DNA of 64,000 nucleotides from Methylobacterium nonmethylotrophicum (GTDB taxonomy: Bacteria; Pseudomonadota; Alphaproteobacteria; Rhizobiales; Beijerinckiaceae). Positions 60,061-64,000 of the stretch are shown piece after piece (position 1 is the first letter of the stretch; each line of letters begins with the position of its first letter). The notes beneath the pieces were generated by a model that was not told the origin of the DNA, made no database searches, and saw only the letters and a list, made by a program, of their open reading frames with translations. A program made the translations under genes and the position numbers. The stretch lies in contig NZ_SRLB01000013.1 in assembly GCF_004745635.1 (NCBI RefSeq), positions 1 to 64,000 on the forward strand, written 5' to 3'.

Positions 60061-60963
60061 TCGCGGGTCCGGGCAGGCTTCGCCGCCGAGGAAGTCGTCG
60101 AGGTCCGACGGCGCGACCCCGGCAGCGCGCGGGCGCGCGTGCCAGGGATGCGCCGGATCGACCCGGCCGCAGAGGAGATCGAGGCTGAGCCAGCGACGCT
60201 CGTTCTCGTAGGCCGCTTGGCCCGCGAGCGCCGGCGTGCTGAAGGTCTTGCCGACATCCTCGGTCTGGATCAATCGCGCCGCGGGCGTGACGGCGCGGAT
60301 CGCCCGCATGGCGAGCAGCGTCGCCCGGCACTGATTGACCACCATGCGCAGGAAGGCGTCCTCTCTGCGGGCGTGCGGGTACCAGTGGCCGTCGAGCCCG
60401 GCGAAGCGGGCGGCGGTGAGCGGCTCGTTGACCGGCGTGAAGGCGGTGATCCACGGGTAGCGCGCGGCGACGCGCCCGGCATGCCGGGCGAGCCCGTGCG
60501 GGAAGCCGGGATCGAGGAGGTTCGTGGTGCGCGGCCCGCTGCCGTGATGGACGAGGCCGACGACCGGCGCGAGACCGAGGCGCGTCAAGCGCGCCAGCCT
60601 GTCGTCGTCCCAGGCCCAATCGCAGGCATCGGGATCCTCCGGCGCAGCCGACTCCCACGGGACCGGGTAGCGCAGGGTGGTGAGGCCGAGGGACGCGATG
60701 CGGTCGAGGTCGTCCGGGCGGTCGCCGTGGCCGGTCTCGGCGACCTGGTCGCGCCAGGCGTCGCCCGCCCGCACGATGCTGCACTCGATGCCACCCCAGA
60801 GTTCCAGCCTCCCGCCGACTCTCCCGCTCTGCAACCGCCACAAGCCTCTCACGTTGGCTTCATTCCGGGCCGTCGCATGCCTGTTGCGCTGCGACCAACA
60901 CAAGTTAAAACCCAGCGCACGGGCTGAAAAATCTGCGAAAAACACAAATAATGACATTAACAT
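59953..60963 (-). pseudogene. Truncated GH1-like N-terminal part of a GH1/RmlD-type sugar protein
   Basis: 336 codons are open from an ATG at 60963, but family sequence starts near residue 50 (LELWGGIECSIVRAGDAWRD); a GTG at 60852 is a likely alternative start. Blocks such as DRIASLGLTTLRYPVPWES, VVGLVHHGSGPRTTN, TPVNEPLTAARFAGL and ENERRWLSLDLLCGRVD match the glycosyl-hydrolase-1-like domain that is often fused to a dTDP-4-dehydrorhamnose-reductase-like domain. Here homology stops at FLGGEACPDP, just before the expected second catalytic region, and the last 35 residues or so are read from a palindromic repeat. The reductase-like half is missing. Probably non-functional. Confidence 0.7.
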
Positions 60964-61062
60964 ACGCCTGTTATCGGCGTTAAATATAATCAGAAATGCG
61001 AGAACGCCAGAAGATATCCGGCGTTAGTCGGTTCGATCGCCCACTCGCATGAAGGGTAGAGT

Positions 61063-62358
61063 GTGAAAGACTCGCACGCCATCGACGGCGCACGCCAGGC
61101 CGGTCAAAGCCGCAACATGCCTCGTGACCGCGGCCAGACCCATGCCGAGGACACTCACGCCAGGGGCCACGACGGTCCTTCCTCGATGATCGTCGTCGAC
61201 GCGCCGTCCCGACCGCTCCTGGTCTGCTTCTCGCACCTGCGCTGGAGCTTCGTCTGGCAGCGGCCGCAGCATCTGCTCAGCCGTGCCGCACGACAGTTCG
61301 ACGTCCTCTTCATCGAGGAGCCGGTCTTCGGACCGGCGGAGTCCCCCCGGCTGCAGGTCGAGGCGGTGGCGCCCGGGATCGCCGTCGCGGTGCCGGTGCT
61401 GGCGCAGAGCCGCATTTACGCCGCGGACTGGATCCAGGCGCGGTTGATCCGCGATTACCTGCAGAGATGGGACGGCCCGAGGCGGGTGTTCTGGTACTAC
61501 ACGCCGGCCGCGCTCGGCGTCTCGGCGGATCTCGCCCGCGATCTCACCGTCTACGACAACATGGACGAGCTGTCGGCCTTCCGCGGCGCGTCGCCGGACC
61601 TGGTCGCGCAGGAGGCGGAGCTTCTCACGCAGGCCGATCTCGTCTTCACCGGAGGGCGCAGCCTCTACGAGGCCAAGCGCGGGGCGCATCCGTCCATCCA
61701 CTGCTTCCCGTCCTCCGTGGATGCAGCGCATTTCGCCCGGGCGCGGGAGGCGGGGCCGGACCCGGACGACCAGGCCGCGATCCCGCGCCCGCGCATCGGC
61801 TTCTTCGGCGTCATCGACGAGCGGCTCGACAGCGAGCTCCTGGCGGCCACGGCCTCCTCGCGGCCGGACTGGCACTTCGTGATGATCGGCCCGGTGGTGA
61901 AGATCGAGCCCGAGAGCCTGCCGCAGCGCGACAACATCCACTGGCTCGGGCCGAAGCCCTATGGGGCGCTGCCCGACTACCTGCGCCACTGGGACCTCGG
62001 GCTGATGCCGTTCGCCCTCAACGAGGCGACCCGGTTCATCAGCCCGACGAAGACGCCGGAATTCCTGGCGGCGGGTCGGCGCGTGATCTCGACCCCGATC
62101 GTCGACGTGCTGCGGGATTACGGCGAGGCCGGCCTCGTCGCCATCGCCGAGACGCCGGCGAGCGTCGCCCTGTCGATCGATGCCCTGCACGCCGAGCCAC
62201 TGGCGGCCTGGCGCGAGCGGGTCGACCGCCACCTCGCGCACACTTCCTGGGACCGGACCTGGGACGCGATGCACGCGCTCCTGCGCCAAGGCCTGCGCGA
62301 GGGCCTCCAGCGGGAGGCGGCCCCGCTCCTCCTGGCGCAGACGCCCACCCCGGCCTGA
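61063..62358 (+). CDS. Glycosyltransferase (GT-B fold, family 1/4-like)
   Basis: 431 residues from a GTG behind GAAGGG; the first 40 residues are low-complexity and the family start may be nearer the ATG at 61186 (MIVVDAPSRPLLVCFSHLRW). The N-terminal domain has FVWQRPQHLLSRAARQFDVL, typical of this group. The C-terminal nucleotide-sugar domain has RIGFFGVIDERLDSELL, HWLGPKPYGALPDYL and the acidic-loop region SPTKTPEFLAAGR. Probably cytoplasmic, building an extracellular or wall polysaccharide. It lies directly before the UDP-galactopyranose mutase gene, suggesting a galactofuranose-containing glycan. Confidence 0.85.
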   Translation: MKDSHAIDGARQAGQSRNMPRDRGQTHAEDTHARGHDGPSSMIVVDAPSRPLLVCFSHLRWSFVWQRPQHLLSRAARQFDVLFIEEPVFGPAESPRLQVEAVAPGIAVAVPVLAQSRIYAADWIQARLIRDYLQRWDGPRRVFWYYTPAALGVSADLARDLTVYDNMDELSAFRGASPDLVAQEAELLTQADLVFTGGRSLYEAKRGAHPSIHCFPSSVDAAHFARAREAGPDPDDQAAIPRPRIGFFGVIDERLDSELLAATASSRPDWHFVMIGPVVKIEPESLPQRDNIHWLGPKPYGALPDYLRHWDLGLMPFALNEATRFISPTKTPEFLAAGRRVISTPIVDVLRDYGEAGLVAIAETPASVALSIDALHAEPLAAWRERVDRHLAHTSWDRTWDAMHALLRQGLREGLQREAAPLLLAQTPTPA

Positions 62359-62396
62359 CCGATCCCCTTTTCCCTGCACCCGAGAGGTCCCGAGAC

Positions 62397-63548
62397 ATGT
62401 ACGATTGGCTGATCGTGGGCGCGGGCTTCGCCGGCAGCGTGCTGGCCGAGCGCCTGGCGCGCCGGCGCGGCGAGCGCGTCCTCCTCGTCGACCGCCGGCC
62501 GCATGTCGGCGGCAACGCCTACGACCGTCTCGACGAGGCGGGCGTGCTGATCCACCAGTACGGGCCGCACATCTTCCACACCAATTCCGAGGCGATCGTC
62601 GATTACCTGTCGGCCTTCACCGCCTGGCGCCCCTACGAGCACCGGGTGCTGGCGATGGTCGACGGGATGCAGGTGCCGATCCCGATCAACCTCGACACGA
62701 TCAACCGCCTCTACGGCCTGTCGCTGACCTCCGAGGAACTGGAGGCCTGGTTCGCCGCGCGGGCCGAGCCGGTGGCCGACATCCGGACCTCCGAGGACGT
62801 GGTGGTGTCGGCGATCGGCCGCGAACTCTACGGAAAATTCTTCCGCGGCTACACCCGCAAGCAATGGGGGCTCGATCCCTCCGAGCTCGACCGCCAGGTC
62901 ACCGCCCGGGTGCCGACCCGCACGAACCGCGACGACCGCTACTTCACCGATACGTTCCAGGCCATGCCGGCCCAGGGCTACACGCGGATGTTCGAGCGCA
63001 TGCTCGACCACCCCAACATCCACGTGATGACGAACGCCGACTTTCGCGACGTGCGCGAGGTGATCCCGCACCGCCGGGTCATCTATACCGGGCCGATCGA
63101 CGAGTATTTCGACTTCCGCTTCGGCCGGTTGCCCTACCGCTCGCTGCGCTTCGTGCACGTGACCCGGGATGTGGCCCGGCACCAGCCGGTAGCCGTGGTG
63201 AACTATCCCCAGACCGATGCCTATACCCGCATCACCGAGTACAAGCACCTGACGGGCCAGGAGCACCCGAAGACCTCGCTCACCTACGAGTATCCGAGCG
63301 CCGAGGGCGACCCCTACTATCCCGTGCCGCGGCCGGAGAACCAAGCCCTGTTCAAGCGCTACGAGCGTCTGGCGCGGGCGGAAGCCGACGTCTGGTTCGT
63401 CGGGCGGCTCGCGACCTACCGCTACTACAACATGGACCAGATCGTCGGGCAGGCGCTCGCCGCCTTCCGGCACATCGATGCGCAGCTCGGGCGGCCGGCC
63501 CCGGCGCGTCCGGCCGCCGCGACCGGCCCGTCGCTCGCCGCCGGCTGA
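62397..63548 (+). CDS. glf: UDP-galactopyranose mutase
   Basis: 383 residues. FAD motif LIVGAGFAGSVLAERLA, then PHVGGNAYD, YGPHIFHTNSEAIVDYLSAF, FRGYTRKQWGLDPSELD, YTGPIDEYFDFRFG and VNYPQTDAYTRITEYKHLTG, all diagnostic. It converts UDP-galactopyranose to UDP-galactofuranose, using reduced FAD. ATG behind GAGAGG. The Ala/Pro-rich C-terminal tail of about 20 residues is extra. It supplies the donor for a galactofuranosyl glycan with the upstream transferase. Confidence 0.95.
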   Translation: MYDWLIVGAGFAGSVLAERLARRRGERVLLVDRRPHVGGNAYDRLDEAGVLIHQYGPHIFHTNSEAIVDYLSAFTAWRPYEHRVLAMVDGMQVPIPINLDTINRLYGLSLTSEELEAWFAARAEPVADIRTSEDVVVSAIGRELYGKFFRGYTRKQWGLDPSELDRQVTARVPTRTNRDDRYFTDTFQAMPAQGYTRMFERMLDHPNIHVMTNADFRDVREVIPHRRVIYTGPIDEYFDFRFGRLPYRSLRFVHVTRDVARHQPVAVVNYPQTDAYTRITEYKHLTGQEHPKTSLTYEYPSAEGDPYYPVPRPENQALFKRYERLARAEADVWFVGRLATYRYYNMDQIVGQALAAFRHIDAQLGRPAPARPAAATGPSLAAG

Positions 63549-63657
63549 CCCCCGTTACGGTCACGACACCGAAACACCCCGACGCGAGGCGCGGTCGCGC
63601 CGGAACGTCCGTCCGACCCGACGTTGTCCGACACGCCGGCCGTCCCCCGGAGAATTC

Positions 63658-64000
63658 ATGACCGACCGCGCCGTGACCCGTCGTGCCGCGACCGACCGAG
63701 CTTCGGAGCCCGGCAACCCGCCCTCGACGGCGACGATCGCCGGGCATCCGCTGCACCCGATGCTGGTGCCGTTCCCGATCGTCTGCTTCGTCGGGGCCTT
63801 CGCCACCGATCTCGCCTACTGGCGCACCGCCGACATGCAATGGGCCAACTTCTCGGCCTGGCTGCTCGCCGCCGGCCTGGTCTTCGGGGTGCTGGCGGCG
63901 CTCGCGGGCCTCACCGACTTCCTCGGCCACCGCCGCGTGCGGGCGCAGAGGCCGGCCTGGGCGCACATGCTCGGCAACGTCCTGGTTCTCGGCCTGTCGC
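63658..64000 (+). CDS. DUF2231 membrane protein, N-terminal part (cut by window edge)
   Basis: 114 residues in view from the ATG behind CGGAGAATTC. After a hydrophilic 28-residue leader comes the family motif AGHPLHPMLVPFPIVCFVGA, followed by further membrane segments (WANFSAWLLAAGLVFGVLAA). DUF2231 proteins are small integral membrane proteins of unknown function, sometimes near cytochrome genes. The rest lies outside the window. A GGAAC-N15-CGTT sequence at 63602-63625 is one base short of a sigma-EcfG site. Confidence 0.88.
   Translation, partial: MTDRAVTRRAATDRASEPGNPPSTATIAGHPLHPMLVPFPIVCFVGAFATDLAYWRTADMQWANFSAWLLAAGLVFGVLAALAGLTDFLGHRRVRAQRPAWAHMLGNVLVLGLS

Noticed and set aside
63602..63625. 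GGAAC-N15-CGTT before the DUF2231 gene as a sigma-EcfG promoter
   Set aside because: Spacer is 15, outside the 16-17 expected.

Overview
The window is very G+C-rich DNA with tightly packed genes, alphaproteobacterial in character and most like Methylobacterium or a close relative. The evidence is the purL-bolA-grxD order, a sigma-EcfG-type promoter, a DUF6894-like protein, DUF3775, the GH1/RmlD-type sugar gene, and the intergenic palindromes. No rRNA, tRNA, CRISPR array or complete insertion sequence was recognised, so the taxonomic placement is an inference from protein character.

Layout. 1-2273: the start of a chemoreceptor and an orphan Liv-type binding protein, both on the minus strand. 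2471-9043: a PepSY membrane protein behind a possible Irr box, purL-bolA-grxD with a terminator, a thioredoxin-reductase-like flavoprotein, and two small proteins, one behind a GGAAC-N16-CGTT promoter. 9060-14282: an envelope block with a coiled-coil membrane protein, an M3 oligopeptidase, an extensin-like protein and an L,D-transpeptidase. 14561-17426: an osmoprotectant-type ABC transporter (two permeases and a binding protein, no ATPase nearby). 17591-23904: a receiver-only regulator, a MITE, yraN-rsmI divergent from an LpoA-like lipoprotein, hemW, a YkgJ-type protein, a thioesterase and a hypothetical.

24036-33029 is a catabolic operon: GntR/FCD regulator, HyuB, class III aminotransferase, HyuA, MFS transporter and a peptide-type binding protein, behind two matching 19-bp operator-like palindromes. 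33039-37314 holds DUF3775, an EI24/CysZ-like membrane protein, an NDH-2-like flavoprotein and AidB. 37315-38103 is a repeat-rich gap with a second MITE.

38001-59465 is the most distinctive part. A GntR/UTRA regulator sits behind twin CTGTCY-N8-GGACAG operators that overlap a sigma70-like promoter. It is followed by a full Liv-type transporter, an MmgE/PrpD protein, an isocitrate-lyase-superfamily lyase, a second HyuB-HyuA pair, an isochorismatase-fold hydrolase with Gly in place of the usual Cys, a fumarate-reductase-like flavoprotein, a LeuCD-type hydro-lyase, and a second Liv-type transporter with fused ATPases. The set reads as uptake, ATP-dependent opening of a cyclic amide, C-N or C-O hydrolysis, redox, hydration and C-C cleavage of a branched-chain dicarboxylate. 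The substrate is not identifiable from sequence. Long palindromes separate the sub-operons.

59593-64000: a small DUF6894-like protein, a GH1-like gene cut short by a palindromic repeat that now encodes its last residues, a glycosyltransferase, UDP-galactopyranose mutase, and the start of a DUF2231 membrane protein. Together these suggest a cell-surface sugar locus.
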